Below, one piece after another: positions 8,785 to 18,444 of a stretch of 50,676 nucleotides of DNA; position 1 is the stretch's first letter; each line of letters starts with the position of its first letter. Location of the stretch: positions 1 to 50,676 of the forward strand of contig JAFYCE010000124.1 of NCBI GenBank assembly GCA_017539865.1, in the 5' to 3' direction. Both the position numbers and the translations under genes were made by a program. Source of the stretch: Alphaproteobacteria bacterium (GTDB lineage Bacteria > Pseudomonadota > Alphaproteobacteria > CAAGCB01 > CAG-977). The notes under the pieces are model-generated. The model made no database searches and was not told where the DNA came from. It saw only the letters and a program-made list of their open reading frames with translations.

Positions 8785-9514
8785 CCAGACAATACAGCTT
8801 TTTTTCGTTCAATAAATCGCAAACGGAACGGATTTTTTCCGCCGCACCTTTGATATATAAACGGATGTACTTTCCTTTTTCCGGCAGCGTCACATGCGTT
8901 TCGACCGTTTTGAACGATGCCAGTTCGGGAAACGTCTTTTTCAAATTCCGCCACCCTTTTTCCAACGTTTCCTGCGTATGGTAAGACGCCAAATGAGCGT
9001 AAAGAGGCGGTTCTTTTTTTACGGCGATCGTCATTTTGACGGGTTTTTCGGGAAGACGGACTTTTTTATCTTTCACGGGCAGCAACAGTTCGTCTTCCGT
9101 CGGCAATTCGTGATCGATTTCGACTTTCAAATGTTCCAGCTTTTTTTTAGCCGCCTCGTTATTCTGATCGGCGGCGCGCTGCAGCCAAACAATGCCTTCC
9201 TCTTCGTTTCTGGGAATGCCTTCGCCGCGCAGATACATCACGCCCAAATTATATTGCGCCGTATCCAGACCGCCTTTTGCCGCGGTATAATACCAGAAAG
9301 CCGCCTGCGTCAGATCCTGCGGCACGCCTTTTCCCCACCGATACAAATGAGCGATATTGCGCTGAGCCGTCAGATCCCCTTCCTCCGCCGCCTGCCGCCA
9401 ATATTCGAAAGCCTGATCATAACTGCCTTGCGCAAAAGCTTTCTGTCCGTCCTCAAAAGAAGCCCTAACCGGAAAAGCATAGAGAAAAGAAAAAAGTAAA
9501 AAGAAAAGCTTCAT
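8771..9514 (-). CDS. periplasmic SEL1-repeat protein with C-terminal SPOR-like domain
   Basis: The 247 residues open with a signal peptide (cleavage near VRA-SF). About three SEL1/TPR-like repeats follow (about 25-130), with motifs such as AQYNLGVMYLRGEGIPRN. After a charged linker, a C-terminal domain (about 170-247) beginning LYAHLASYHTQETLEKGW resembles SPOR domains, which bind denuded peptidoglycan at division sites. The start overlaps the mltG stop (ATGA), so the two are translationally coupled. A role with MltG in cell-wall remodelling is plausible but inferred. Confidence 0.75.
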   Translation of the reverse strand: MKLFFLLFSFLYAFPVRASFEDGQKAFAQGSYDQAFEYWRQAAEEGDLTAQRNIAHLYRWGKGVPQDLTQAAFWYYTAAKGGLDTAQYNLGVMYLRGEGIPRNEEEGIVWLQRAADQNNEAAKKKLEHLKVEIDHELPTEDELLLPVKDKKVRLPEKPVKMTIAVKKEPPLYAHLASYHTQETLEKGWRNLKKTFPELASFKTVETHVTLPEKGKYIRLYIKGAAEKIRSVCDLLNEKKLYCLVSYP

Positions 9515-10782
9515 TGTTTTTTCTTTCCCGTTTTGGATTTTCTTTTGACCGCAGCTTTTTTAACGGGCCGTTTTTTAACGACCGGCTTTGAAGCGGTAAC
9601 GGCGGCCGGTGCTTCCGACACCCGTTCAAGAGGAGGTTCGTCCAAGACATCTTCGATAACGTCCAAAAACATATCCTGCTGTTCCAACAAATCTTCCTGT
9701 TTTTGTTCTTGAGCGGCGTTTTCCGATGCCGGAGCCGCCGTTTTCAGCAAAGCGTTTTCCGTTTCCGCTTTAGCGGCCTGAGCTTTTTTAAGCGCTGCGG
9801 AACGTTTTTGCTGACGCACTTTTTTCCAATTCAAAATATTGCGGCGATGTTCGTCAAAAGAACGGGAAAAAACATGACCGCCCGTTCCATCGGCGACGAA
9901 ATAAATCTCGTTCGTTTTTTGAGGATTCAAAACCGCCCGAATGGAATCACGTCCCGGATTGCAAATTGGCGCGGGCGGCAAACCTTTATTCATATACGTG
10001 TTAAACGGATGAGGCGTTTTTAAATCACTGTGCGTCAACCGACGACGCAATTCCATCGTTCCGTTGGTAATTGCATAAATCACCGTCGGATCAGTCTGCA
10101 GACGCATTCCTTTACGCAAACGATTGATGAAAACGCCCGCAATTCGGGGACGTTCCGATCCCAAAGACGTTTCCCGTTCAATGATGGAAGCCATCACCAA
10201 CGCTTCCTCTTTAGTCGTATACGGCAAATCGCCGTTCCGTTCCGGCCACAGCTCGTCAACCGTTTTCTGCATTCCGGACAACATCCGGTCGATAATGACT
10301 TTTCGCGGCATTCCGTAACTGAACGCATATGTTTCCGGCAACAAAGTCCCGTTTGGCGGAGGTTCCGGCAAATCCCCGACCAAACCGGGAGTCCTCATTA
10401 AAATATCAAAAATTTGCCGGCTTGTTTTTCCTTCCGGAATTGTCACGCGACGAACGACCGTCTGACCGGAAACCAAAATATCCAAGATTTCTTTAGGACT
10501 GGCATAAGCCGGTATGCGATATTCTCCGGCTTTCAAAGAAGTCGACTTTCCTAAAAAACGAACGGCCGCTTTGAAAACAGCGACACTGGAAAGCAGATTG
10601 TCCCGCTTCAGACGCAAGGCGATCTGGTGCAGATTTTCACCTTTTTCGACTAAAATGACCGTTGCTTCGGGAATATCGTTCTGCTCGTAAAACAGAGAAT
10701 AAAAACTGAATACGCTGCCGCCTAAAAAGAAAATCAGCGACAGAACCAATACTCTTAAAATCAACCGCCCGCCGGCCGCCAT
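9511..10782 (-). CDS. mltG: endolytic murein transglycosylase MltG
   Basis: MltG is anchored in the inner membrane and cleaves nascent glycan strands, setting their length. After one N-terminal hydrophobic helix there is a LysM-like region (VEKGENLHQIALRLKRDN). The YceG catalytic domain follows, with ASIIERETSLGSERPRIA (catalytic Glu) and GMRLQTDPTVIYA. A C-terminal extension of about 90 residues is rich in Ala, Lys and Glu and looks disordered. I placed the start at the ATG at 10782; the upstream TTG is too close to the AAGG site. It follows fabF as in many Alphaproteobacteria. Confidence 0.93.
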   Translation of the reverse strand: MAAGGRLILRVLVLSLIFFLGGSVFSFYSLFYEQNDIPEATVILVEKGENLHQIALRLKRDNLLSSVAVFKAAVRFLGKSTSLKAGEYRIPAYASPKEILDILVSGQTVVRRVTIPEGKTSRQIFDILMRTPGLVGDLPEPPPNGTLLPETYAFSYGMPRKVIIDRMLSGMQKTVDELWPERNGDLPYTTKEEALVMASIIERETSLGSERPRIAGVFINRLRKGMRLQTDPTVIYAITNGTMELRRRLTHSDLKTPHPFNTYMNKGLPPAPICNPGRDSIRAVLNPQKTNEIYFVADGTGGHVFSRSFDEHRRNILNWKKVRQQKRSAALKKAQAAKAETENALLKTAAPASENAAQEQKQEDLLEQQDMFLDVIEDVLDEPPLERVSEAPAAVTASKPVVKKRPVKKAAVKRKSKTGKKKQ

Positions 10783-10794
10783 TGATTTCAAACC

Positions 10795-12054
10795 TTAAAC
10801 GGCTTTGAAAATAACGGAAGCGTTTGTTCCGCCGAAACCGAATGAATTGGACATGACCGCCGTCACTTTGCGTTCCTTGGCTTTTAAAGCGACAAGATCC
10901 ATATCCTCCGCCCCTTCGATCGGGTCTTCCAGATTCAATGTCGGCGGCAGAATACCTTCTTGCAACGCTTTCAGGCAGAAAATCGCTTCAACCGCGCCGG
11001 CCGCCCCCAGCAAATGTCCGATACTGGACTTTGTAGAAGACATTGAAAGTCTCGTCGCATGGGCGCCGAAAATCGCTTTAACGGCATTGATTTCCAAGAT
11101 ATCGCCCGTTGGCGTGGATGTCCCGTGCGCATTGATGTATCCGATATCCTCGGCCGCCAATCCGCTACTTTTCAGCGCCATACGCATCGCTTGTTTCGAA
11201 CCGCGGCTGTCTGCGGCCGGAGCCGTCACATGATAGCCGTCGCCCGACAGACCGTAACCGATGACTTCTCCGTAAATCTTTGCGCCGCGCCTCTTAGCGT
11301 GTTCATATTCTTCCAAAACGACGACACCGGCACCTTCACCCATGACAAAGCCGTCATGCCCTTTATCCCACGGACGGGAAGCTTTTTCCGGCGTATCGTT
11401 ATAGTGTGTGGACAACGCTTTAGCCTGAGCAAAACCGGCCATTGCCAAAGGATGAATAGCCGCTTCGGCACCGCCGGCGACCATCACATCGGCATCCCCC
11501 CACATAATCAGACGGGCGGCATCGCCGATGGCATGCGTCCCTGTCGCGCAAGCGGTCACGCAAGCGTGGTTCGGACCGTAAAAACCGTATTTGATGGATA
11601 ATTGTCCGGAAACAAGGTTGATCAAGCAGGACGGAATAAAGAAAGGCGTAACGCGACGGGGTCCGTTTTCCTTCAATGTGATTGCGCCCTCATAAATGGA
11701 ACCGATTCCACCGATGCCGGAACCGATCATCACGCCGGTGCGAAACCGGTCTTCATCGGTTTCAGGTTTCCATCCCGAATCTTCAACGGCGTCAATACCG
11801 GCGGCAATACCGTACAAAATAAACGGATCGACGCGGCGCTGATCCTTCGGAGCCATGACGGAATCGGGATCGAAGCGTCCGTCTTCCTTTCCATGAAAAA
11901 CCTGTCCGGCTATTTTTGCAGGAGATTCCGAAACGTCATATTTCGTCACGGAAGAAATGGCAGACTTGCCTTGGATCAATCCCTGCCAAGTCGTTTCCAC
12001 TCCACGCCCCATCGGCGTCAACATTCCCATTCCGGTTACGACAACTCTTTTCAC
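10795..12054 (-). CDS. fabF: 3-oxoacyl-ACP synthase II, FabF
   Basis: FabF condenses malonyl-ACP with a growing acyl-ACP in fatty-acid elongation. The Cys-His-His triad is visible: Cys169 in VTACATGTHA, and the histidines in NAHGTSTPTGD and SIGHLLGAAG. The start is a GTG at 12054 (MKRVVVTGMG) because an AGGGGG site lies six bases upstream; the longer reading frame would translate that ribosome site. The protein has 419 residues, which is normal. It is part of fabD-fabG-acpP-fabF-mltG. Confidence 0.96.
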   Translation of the reverse strand: MKRVVVTGMGMLTPMGRGVETTWQGLIQGKSAISSVTKYDVSESPAKIAGQVFHGKEDGRFDPDSVMAPKDQRRVDPFILYGIAAGIDAVEDSGWKPETDEDRFRTGVMIGSGIGGIGSIYEGAITLKENGPRRVTPFFIPSCLINLVSGQLSIKYGFYGPNHACVTACATGTHAIGDAARLIMWGDADVMVAGGAEAAIHPLAMAGFAQAKALSTHYNDTPEKASRPWDKGHDGFVMGEGAGVVVLEEYEHAKRRGAKIYGEVIGYGLSGDGYHVTAPAADSRGSKQAMRMALKSSGLAAEDIGYINAHGTSTPTGDILEINAVKAIFGAHATRLSMSSTKSSIGHLLGAAGAVEAIFCLKALQEGILPPTLNLEDPIEGAEDMDLVALKAKERKVTAVMSNSFGFGGTNASVIFKAV

Positions 12055-12157
12055 GACGTCCCCCTGCAAATCTGATAAGAAAAGACTGATTTAATGCAAG
12101 ACGTGCCGACCTTCCGACAACATCGGAAAAAAAATCGGCACGGATATTTCAACGTTA

Positions 12158-12391
12158 TTAAGCGTTCTTGCTGATGTAGTCGATAGCGTCCTGAACGGTC
12201 AGGATCTTTTCAGCGGCATCATCGGGAATTTCCACAGAAAATTCTTCTTCAAATGCCATGACCAATTCAACAGTATCCAAACTATCTGCGTTCAAGTCGT
12301 CGATGAAGCTGGAAGAATCGGTCACCTTGGAGTGTTCGACTCCCAAATGTTCTACGACAATTTTCTTTACGCGTTCGGCAATATCACTCAT
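12158..12391 (-). CDS. acpP: acyl carrier protein
   Basis: This is a 77-residue acidic helical protein. Ser37 in the [13 protein letters not shown] motif receives the 4'-phosphopantetheine arm that carries acyl intermediates. It lies between fabG and fabF, the usual position. Confidence 0.97.
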   Translation of the reverse strand: MSDIAERVKKIVVEHLGVEHSKVTDSSSFIDDLNADSLDTVELVMAFEEEFSVEIPDDAAEKILTVQDAIDYISKNA

Positions 12392-12538
12392 TTTATATTC
12401 CTCTTGTTAAACACGGTGCCGTTGTAAAAAAACACTCGACACTCACGAAAGCAATTTTCTTTACCATACTTTTTTGACCTTTACCAGTCAAAAACGACAA
12501 CAATGTTCCAAACATTCCTTTTTTTAGGAAAAAACCGT

Positions 12539-13273
12539 TTAAATCATTGCCATTCCGCCGTTGACATGAATCGTCTGCCCCGTAATGTACGACGCTTCAT
12601 CGCTGGCCAGAAAAACAACAGCGTTGGCAACGTCTTCCGGCAAGCCCAAACGAGCCATGGGAATGTTGCGAGCCAGCTTTTCTTTCGCTTCCTCGGGCAA
12701 AGCGTCGGTCATTGCGGTCTTGATAAAGCCCGGAGCGACACAGTTTGCCGTAATTCCGCGGGAAGCGACTTCCGCAGCCAGACATTTCGTCATAGCGATC
12801 ATGCCCGCTTTGGAAGCGGAATAGTTCGCCTGCCCCGGATTGCCCGTCACGCCGACGATCGAAGCCATGGAAACGATACGGCCGTAACGGCGTTTCATCA
12901 TTCCGCGAACGGCTGCGCGCGCCAGACGGAAACCGGCGGTCAGGTTCACATTTAAAACCAAATTCCAATCCTCATCCTTCATCCGCATGAAAAGATTGTC
13001 TTTGGTCAATCCGGCGTTGTTGACCAGAATGTCAATTGCACCGGCCGCTTTTTCCGCTTTGGCAACCAGCGCGTCAATATCGGCCGGATCGCCCAAATTG
13101 CAGGCAAAAGCGAAAACTCTTTCTTTTAATTCGGCGGCATATTCGTCAAGGGCTTCCTGACGCATATCCGTTAAAATGACGGTCGCCCCCGCATCGTGTA
13201 ATTTCTTAACGATAACGCGGCCGATTCCGCCCGTTGCTCCGGTTACCAGAGCACATTTTCCCGTAAAGTCCAT
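12539..13273 (-). CDS. fabG: 3-oxoacyl-ACP reductase, FabG
   Basis: This NADPH-dependent short-chain dehydrogenase performs the first reduction of each elongation cycle. The 244 residues show the nucleotide loop TGATGGIG, the NNAG motif, and the catalytic Ser138, Tyr151 and Lys155 (YSASK). A GAGGTG ribosome site precedes the ATG. It is transcribed between fabD and acpP. Confidence 0.96.
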   Translation of the reverse strand: MDFTGKCALVTGATGGIGRVIVKKLHDAGATVILTDMRQEALDEYAAELKERVFAFACNLGDPADIDALVAKAEKAAGAIDILVNNAGLTKDNLFMRMKDEDWNLVLNVNLTAGFRLARAAVRGMMKRRYGRIVSMASIVGVTGNPGQANYSASKAGMIAMTKCLAAEVASRGITANCVAPGFIKTAMTDALPEEAKEKLARNIPMARLGLPEDVANAVVFLASDEASYITGQTIHVNGGMAMI

Positions 13274-13303
13274 TTTTCACCTCAAAAGTTGAATTGAATT
13301 ACT

Positions 13304-14245
13304 CTAAAGCGTTTTTAAAAAATCTTCAATATCCTGCGGCGTGTTCAGCGCAATCCCCTTCAATTCGGGGGAAATGCGTTTCGCCATACCGGTCAGCACC
13401 TTGCCCGATCCGGCTTCCACCAACGTATCGACACCGTTTTCAACGGCAAACAGCATACTTTCGCGCCAACGCACGGATCCCGTCACCTGTTCCACCAAAA
13501 GATCAAGGATTTCAGCCGGTTCCGTTACGGGAGCCGCCGTCACATTCGCAATCACCGGAAATCGGGTGGGCTTGATTTCGACTTGCGCCAACGCCTGCGC
13601 CATCACATCGGCGGCGGGCTTCATCAAAGGACTGTGGAACGGTGCGCTGACGGCCAGCTTCACTGCCCGTTTGATGCCCTTTTGAGCCGCAATTTCAACC
13701 GCACGGTCGATTGCCGCCATCGTGCCGCTGATGACAACCTGTCCGGGGGCGTTATCGTTTGCCGCAACGCAAACTTCGCTTTGCGCCGCTTCCCGCGCAA
13801 TTTCCCGCGCCTGTTCCAGATTCACACCGATCAAAGCCGCCATGCCGCCCTGTCCGACGGGAACCGCCTGCTGCATCGCTTTGCCGCGCGTGCGCAACAG
13901 TTTCGCCGCCGTCGTAACGTCAAAAGCACCGGCAGCGCACAAAGCGGAATATTCACCCAAAGAATGCCCCGCGGCATATTTGAACGTATCGGCCAGAGAG
14001 ATCTTCCCTTCCTGCTGCAAAATGCGAACAACGGCCATGCTGACCGCCATCAGCGCCGGCTGGGCGTTTTCGGTCAGCAACAAATCCTCCGCCGGCCCTT
14101 CAAACATTTTTTTGCTGAGATTTTCAGACAAAGCGTCGTCAACTTCCAGAAAAACCTCTTTAGCGACCGTAAAAGCGTCCGCCAATTCTTTTCCCATACC
14201 GACCGACTGCGATCCCTGACCGGGGAAAACGAGAATTCGAGCCAT
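13304..14245 (-). CDS. fabD: malonyl-CoA:ACP transacylase, FabD
   Basis: FabD moves malonyl from CoA to ACP. The 313 residues begin with the family start ILVFPGQGSQ. The acyl-serine elbow is GHSLGEYSA (Ser95) and the partner histidine lies in APFHSPLMKPAAD. It is the first gene of the fab cluster, which is transcribed leftward and diverges from ffs-dnaX. Confidence 0.96.
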   Translation of the reverse strand: MARILVFPGQGSQSVGMGKELADAFTVAKEVFLEVDDALSENLSKKMFEGPAEDLLLTENAQPALMAVSMAVVRILQQEGKISLADTFKYAAGHSLGEYSALCAAGAFDVTTAAKLLRTRGKAMQQAVPVGQGGMAALIGVNLEQAREIAREAAQSEVCVAANDNAPGQVVISGTMAAIDRAVEIAAQKGIKRAVKLAVSAPFHSPLMKPAADVMAQALAQVEIKPTRFPVIANVTAAPVTEPAEILDLLVEQVTGSVRWRESMLFAVENGVDTLVEAGSGKVLTGMAKRISPELKGIALNTPQDIEDFLKTL

Positions 14246-14412
14246 AAAGCATACTCCTGCAAAAAAATCAAATTACGCCAAGAAAAGCCATAAAACCGGC
14301 ATTTGTCAAGCTTTGTTGAAAAAGCGGCGGAAATCAAAGGTTTTTAAACTATTTTTTTAAATAGAGCAAAGTTCTGCTTGCACTTGAAACGAAAATAATC
14401 CTAAATAGGGAA

Positions 14413-14510
14413 CGGAAGCCGGCGCGGACGTTCTGGCCGCCAATCCGGTCAGGTTCGGAAGAAAGCAGCCGTAACGGTTTAAGGCGGGTCGCTGTCCGGC
14501 TTCCTTTTTT
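14413..14510 (+). ncRNA. ffs: 4.5S / small signal recognition particle RNA
   Basis: The conserved SRP core is visible as GGTCAGGTTCGGAAGAAAGC followed by AGCCGTAAC; this is the GGAA tetraloop and the Ffh-binding symmetric and asymmetric loops. The flanks GGAAGCCGGC and GTCCGGCTTCC pair to close a long hairpin, and a T run follows as terminator. Its place just upstream of dnaX is the usual alphaproteobacterial arrangement. The exact ends are approximate. Confidence 0.93.
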
Positions 14511-14534
14511 ATTTAAACGTACCGCCGGATTACC

Positions 14535-16271
14535 ATGAACGATAAAACAGAATACCGCGTCCTTGCCCGCAAATACCGCCCGACGACTTTTGCCGATTTG
14601 GTCGGACAGGAAGCCCTTGTCCGCACGCTGAAAAACGCGATTGAAACAAACCGTATCGCGCAGGCTTATATTTTAACCGGCATCCGCGGCATCGGAAAAA
14701 CGACGTCCGCCCGCATTATCGCTCGCGCATTAAACTGCATCGGTCCCGACGGCAAGGGCGGCATGACGACGGAACCCTGCGGTGTTTGCGAACATTGCCG
14801 CGCCATTGCCGAAGACCGCCACGTCGACGTCATTGAAATCGACGCCGCCAGCAATACCGGCGTTGCCAACGTGCGCGAAATCATTGAAACAACACGCTAT
14901 AATCCGACCTCCGCCCGCTTTAAGATTTACATCATCGACGAAGTCCACATGCTGTCCACGGCGGCTTTCAACGCTTTGCTGAAAACGTTGGAAGAACCGC
15001 CCGAACGCGTTAAATTCATTTTTGCGACGACGGAAATCCGCAAAGTGCCGACCACAGTCCTTTCCCGCTGTCAGCGTTTCGATTTGCGCCGCGTCGAACC
15101 GGATTTATTGACGGCTCATTTTAGAAATATCGTCGCCAAGGAAAACGTTTCCGCCGAAGACGAAGCGTTAAAGCTGATCGCCCGCGCCGCCGACGGATCG
15201 GTACGCGACGGTTTGTCTTTGCTGGATCAGGCGATCGCCCATGGCGGGGGAACGGTCACGGCGGAATTCGTCCGCGCGATGATCGGTCTGGCCGACCGCG
15301 CTGCCGTTGTCGATCTGTATGAACAGGTGATGAAAGGCGATATCAAAACGGCTTTGGATTCTTTTGAATGCCAATATGCCGCCGGAGCCGATCCCGTTGT
15401 CGTTTTACAAGACTTGCTGGAGCTGACGCATTGGCTGACCCGCGTCAAAATCGCGCCGGAACTGGCCGAAGACGGCTCCATGGCCGCAGAAGAACGGAAA
15501 CGCTGTATTGAAATGGCGCAAAAGCTGCCGATGTCCGTACTGACGAGAACGTGGCAGATGTTATTGAAAGGTGTGGACGAAACGCTGAAAGCCCCCTCGG
15601 AAAAGCAGGCGGCCGAAATGGTTCTGATTCGCTTGGCGTATGCTTCGGATCTGCCTTCTCCCGCAGATGTGATTAAAGAGATGAAATCGGGAAACATTTC
15701 TCCGTCCTTGCCGGTTTCTTCCGCCTCCGCAATTCCGGCATCCGCTCAAAGCGGATGGAGCGGCATCCGCGTACAGGGGAATACCGCCCCCGTTTTGCAA
15801 GCTCAGCCTCAAGAAAACGCCGTTTTCAATTCGCTGGCGGATGTTGTCGCTTACGCTTACAAACAAAACGACATGATGTTTGCTTTCAATGTTGAAAAAT
15901 ACGTCAGCCTTGTTTCGTTCGAACAAGGAAAAATCGAATTTTTCCCGTTGGAAAACACGCCGCACACTCTGGCGGGGGATATGGTAGAACGTCTGCGCCA
16001 ATGGACGGGGCGTCAATGGATCGTTTCAGTCGTCAGCAAACAAGGCGGGCAAACTTTGCTGCAGCAGGCGCGTACCAATGCGGAAAACCTGCGTCGAACA
16101 ATGGCTCAAAATCCGGTCGTTTCAGCTGTTTTGACAGCCTTTCCCCATTCCAAAATAGAAACGATCCGGCCGAAAAAGGAAGCCGAAAATGAAACGGAAA
16201 GCTTCAGTTACAGTTTTGATTCTTTTATGGAATCCGGTATCAATCCAAACGAAAACGAGGAAGATGAATGA
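14535..16271 (+). CDS. dnaX: DNA polymerase III subunits gamma/tau, DnaX
   Basis: DnaX is the clamp-loader ATPase that ties the replisome together. Of 578 residues, the N-terminal AAA+ domain shows Walker A GIRGIGKTTSAR (about 49-60), the zinc-binding cysteines ending CGVCEHC, DEVHML and the SRC sensor region LSRCQRFDLRR. The C-terminal third is variable and corresponds to the tau extension. The ebfC start overlaps its stop. Confidence 0.95.
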   Translation: MNDKTEYRVLARKYRPTTFADLVGQEALVRTLKNAIETNRIAQAYILTGIRGIGKTTSARIIARALNCIGPDGKGGMTTEPCGVCEHCRAIAEDRHVDVIEIDAASNTGVANVREIIETTRYNPTSARFKIYIIDEVHMLSTAAFNALLKTLEEPPERVKFIFATTEIRKVPTTVLSRCQRFDLRRVEPDLLTAHFRNIVAKENVSAEDEALKLIARAADGSVRDGLSLLDQAIAHGGGTVTAEFVRAMIGLADRAAVVDLYEQVMKGDIKTALDSFECQYAAGADPVVVLQDLLELTHWLTRVKIAPELAEDGSMAAEERKRCIEMAQKLPMSVLTRTWQMLLKGVDETLKAPSEKQAAEMVLIRLAYASDLPSPADVIKEMKSGNISPSLPVSSASAIPASAQSGWSGIRVQGNTAPVLQAQPQENAVFNSLADVVAYAYKQNDMMFAFNVEKYVSLVSFEQGKIEFFPLENTPHTLAGDMVERLRQWTGRQWIVSVVSKQGGQTLLQQARTNAENLRRTMAQNPVVSAVLTAFPHSKIETIRPKKEAENETESFSYSFDSFMESGINPNENEEDE

Positions 16272-16567
16272 CTGATATCAGCCAAATGTTCCGGCAAATG
16301 CAAGACAAGTTTATGGCGGAACAGGAAAAACTCAACCAAACGGAAGTTACCGGCTCGGCCGGCGGCGGCTTGGTAACGGTGACAATCAGCGGTAAAAACG
16401 TTGTCAAGCGCGTTCATATCGACCCGTCTTTGGTCGTCGCCGATGAAACCGCCATTTTAGAGGATTTGGCAGTGGCGGCATTCAACGACGCGCTGCGTAA
16501 AGTCGAATCCGAAATGGCGCAAGAGCTGGCGGGAATGTTGCCGCCGGGAATGAAACTGCCTTTTTAA
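16268..16567 (+). CDS. ebfC: YbaB/EbfC nucleoid-associated protein
   Basis: This small (99-residue) DNA-binding protein is of the YbaB/EbfC family, forms tweezer-like dimers and is nearly always found between dnaX and rec[25 protein letters not shown] is the core strand region, quoted here in two adjoining halves: [11 protein letters not shown] and [13 protein letters not shown]. It overlaps dnaX by four bases and lies 11 bases before recR. Confidence 0.92.
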   Translation: MTDISQMFRQMQDKFMAEQEKLNQTEVTGSAGGGLVTVTISGKNVVKRVHIDPSLVVADETAILEDLAVAAFNDALRKVESEMAQELAGMLPPGMKLPF

Positions 16568-16578
16568 GCAAGGATACC

Positions 16579-17166
16579 ATGCCGGAAACGGAAATCGACA
16601 CACTGATTCGACTGTTTTCCCGTTTGCCGGGGTTTGGCGTGCGTTCGGCTCGGCGGACGGTGTTACATTTAATCAAGAAAAAAGAAACACAGCTTATCCC
16701 GCTATCCGCCGCAATACAAAAAGTGATCGACAATGTCCGGATTTGTCCCGTTTGCGGTAATCTTGATTCTATCGCCCCCTGTCATATCTGTCAGGATTTG
16801 AAACGCGACGAAGGCATCCTGTGCGTTGTTCAGGATGTTGCCGACCTTTGGGCGATAGAAAGAAGCGCCGCCTTTAAAGGACGATATCATGTATTGGGCG
16901 GACTGCTTTCCGCCATTGAAGGTACGGGACCGGACGAACTGCGGCTGCCCGCTTTGGAAAAACGGATTTGCGAAAATCATATTTCGGAATTGATTTTAGC
17001 TTTGCCCGCAACGGTCGACGGACAAACGACGGGACATTATATCGCCGAACGTTTTAAAAACATCCCCGTCCGCATTTCCTCTCTGGCGCAAGGGATTCCC
17101 GTCGGCGGAGAATTGGATTATCTGGATGACGGCACGATTCAAACCGCGCTGAAAGCCAGAAAATAA
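16579..17166 (+). CDS. recR: recombination mediator RecR
   Basis: RecR works with RecO (and RecF) to load RecA on gapped DNA. The 195 residues show the helix-hairpin-helix start ([11 protein letters not shown]), a four-cysteine zinc finger ([16 protein letters not shown]) and a Toprim domain ([14 protein letters not shown]). It is the last gene of ffs-dnaX-ebfC-recR and ends four bases from the convergent murD2 stop. Confidence 0.95.
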   Translation: MPETEIDTLIRLFSRLPGFGVRSARRTVLHLIKKKETQLIPLSAAIQKVIDNVRICPVCGNLDSIAPCHICQDLKRDEGILCVVQDVADLWAIERSAAFKGRYHVLGGLLSAIEGTGPDELRLPALEKRICENHISELILALPATVDGQTTGHYIAERFKNIPVRISSLAQGIPVGGELDYLDDGTIQTALKARK

Positions 17167-17169
17167 CCG

Positions 17170-18444
17170 TTATTCGATTTTATTCACAAAACCGGCGAAA
17201 GCGTCACCGCGTTCCTGAAAATTCTTATAAACGCCGTAACTTGGCGCTGCGGGGGAAAGCAAAACGATATCCCCGAAATGCGCCATGGCGGCCGCCTTTG
17301 AAACGGCCTCCTCCATATTTCTGGCCAAAACGGCTTCTCCTCCCGCTTCGGAAACAGCCTCGGCCAACCGAGACCCCGTTTGCGGCAAAGCCACGATTTT
17401 CACCCCTTCTTTGGAAATGAAAGAGGCCAATGCCGTATAATCCTGTTCACGGTCAAATCCGCCGGCAATCAAAATAATATGGGAATATCCGAAAGATTTC
17501 ATTGCCGCAATGGCCGTTTCCGGCGTTGTGGAAATGCTGTCATCCACGTATGTCACACCGTTTTTGATTGCCACCGTCTGCAGTCTGTGCGGCAACGGTT
17601 TAAACGTCTTTAACGCCTCTTCGCAACGAACCAAATCGCCGCCGATCTGTTTGACAACTGTCAATGCCGCACAAACATTCGACAGATTGTGATCGCCTCG
17701 CAGCGGTACAACATTCGTTTTAAACAGTTTTTTTGTCCCGTCGTAGAAATAATCCCCCAAAACATGAATAGTGTTCAGCGCATCAAAATAAATTGCGTTT
17801 TCAGGATTTTTAACATACATTGCCGTCAACGGATCGCACGAATTCAAAATGACGGCCTGTTCCGGACTGCGATGAGTCAAAATATTCAGTTTATCCTTAT
17901 AATATTGTTCATGCGATTTATGCCAGTCAATGTGTTCGGGATAAAGATTCAAAATGACAGAGATATCGAATCCGTATTGCAAATCGGCGCATTGATAACT
18001 GGACATTTCAACAACGATTGCTTCGTAATCGCTCAGACGGTCGGCATAATTGATTGCCGGATCGCCGATATTACCGCATAATGCCACACGATTGCCCAAA
18101 GCCTGCAACAAATGCGCCACCAGCGAAGACGTTGTTGATTTTCCTTTCGTTCCCGTAATCCCGATTAATAAAGGGCGGTAATCCGGCTGCAATAAAGCCG
18201 CTTCCATGAACAAATTCGTACCGGAAGTGAAAACAGCGCCGTACTGTTTGGCTGTTTTCAAATCCCTTCGATACAGACTGATTCCCGGAGATTTGACAAT
18301 CACTCCTGAAAACGGAATTTGTACGGGATCTTCGACAACGGTAACAACGCAATTACGCTTTTCCAAAAAAACGGTTGCAGCCTGTCCTTCAATGCCGTTT
18401 CCCCAAACCGTCACAGGTCTGTTCTTTAAACCTTCCAATAACAT
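17170..18444 (-). CDS. murD2: Mur ligase: UDP-MurNAc-L-Ala--L-Glu ligase (MurD2-type)
   Basis: The 424-residue cytoplasmic Mur ligase has the ATP-binding loop GITGTKGKSTTSS, the carbamylated-lysine/metal region and a C-terminal ligand-binding domain. It is closest to MurD. Its partner gene is murL, so it most likely adds L-Glu rather than D-Glu to UDP-MurNAc-L-Ala, as described for Xanthomonas MurD2. A strong GGAGG site precedes the ATG, and the first 56 bases overlap the end of murL in another frame. Ordinary MurD activity cannot be excluded from sequence. Confidence 0.82.
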   Translation of the reverse strand: MLLEGLKNRPVTVWGNGIEGQAATVFLEKRNCVVTVVEDPVQIPFSGVIVKSPGISLYRRDLKTAKQYGAVFTSGTNLFMEAALLQPDYRPLLIGITGTKGKSTTSSLVAHLLQALGNRVALCGNIGDPAINYADRLSDYEAIVVEMSSYQCADLQYGFDISVILNLYPEHIDWHKSHEQYYKDKLNILTHRSPEQAVILNSCDPLTAMYVKNPENAIYFDALNTIHVLGDYFYDGTKKLFKTNVVPLRGDHNLSNVCAALTVVKQIGGDLVRCEEALKTFKPLPHRLQTVAIKNGVTYVDDSISTTPETAIAAMKSFGYSHIILIAGGFDREQDYTALASFISKEGVKIVALPQTGSRLAEAVSEAGGEAVLARNMEEAVSKAAAMAHFGDIVLLSPAAPSYGVYKNFQERGDAFAGFVNKIE

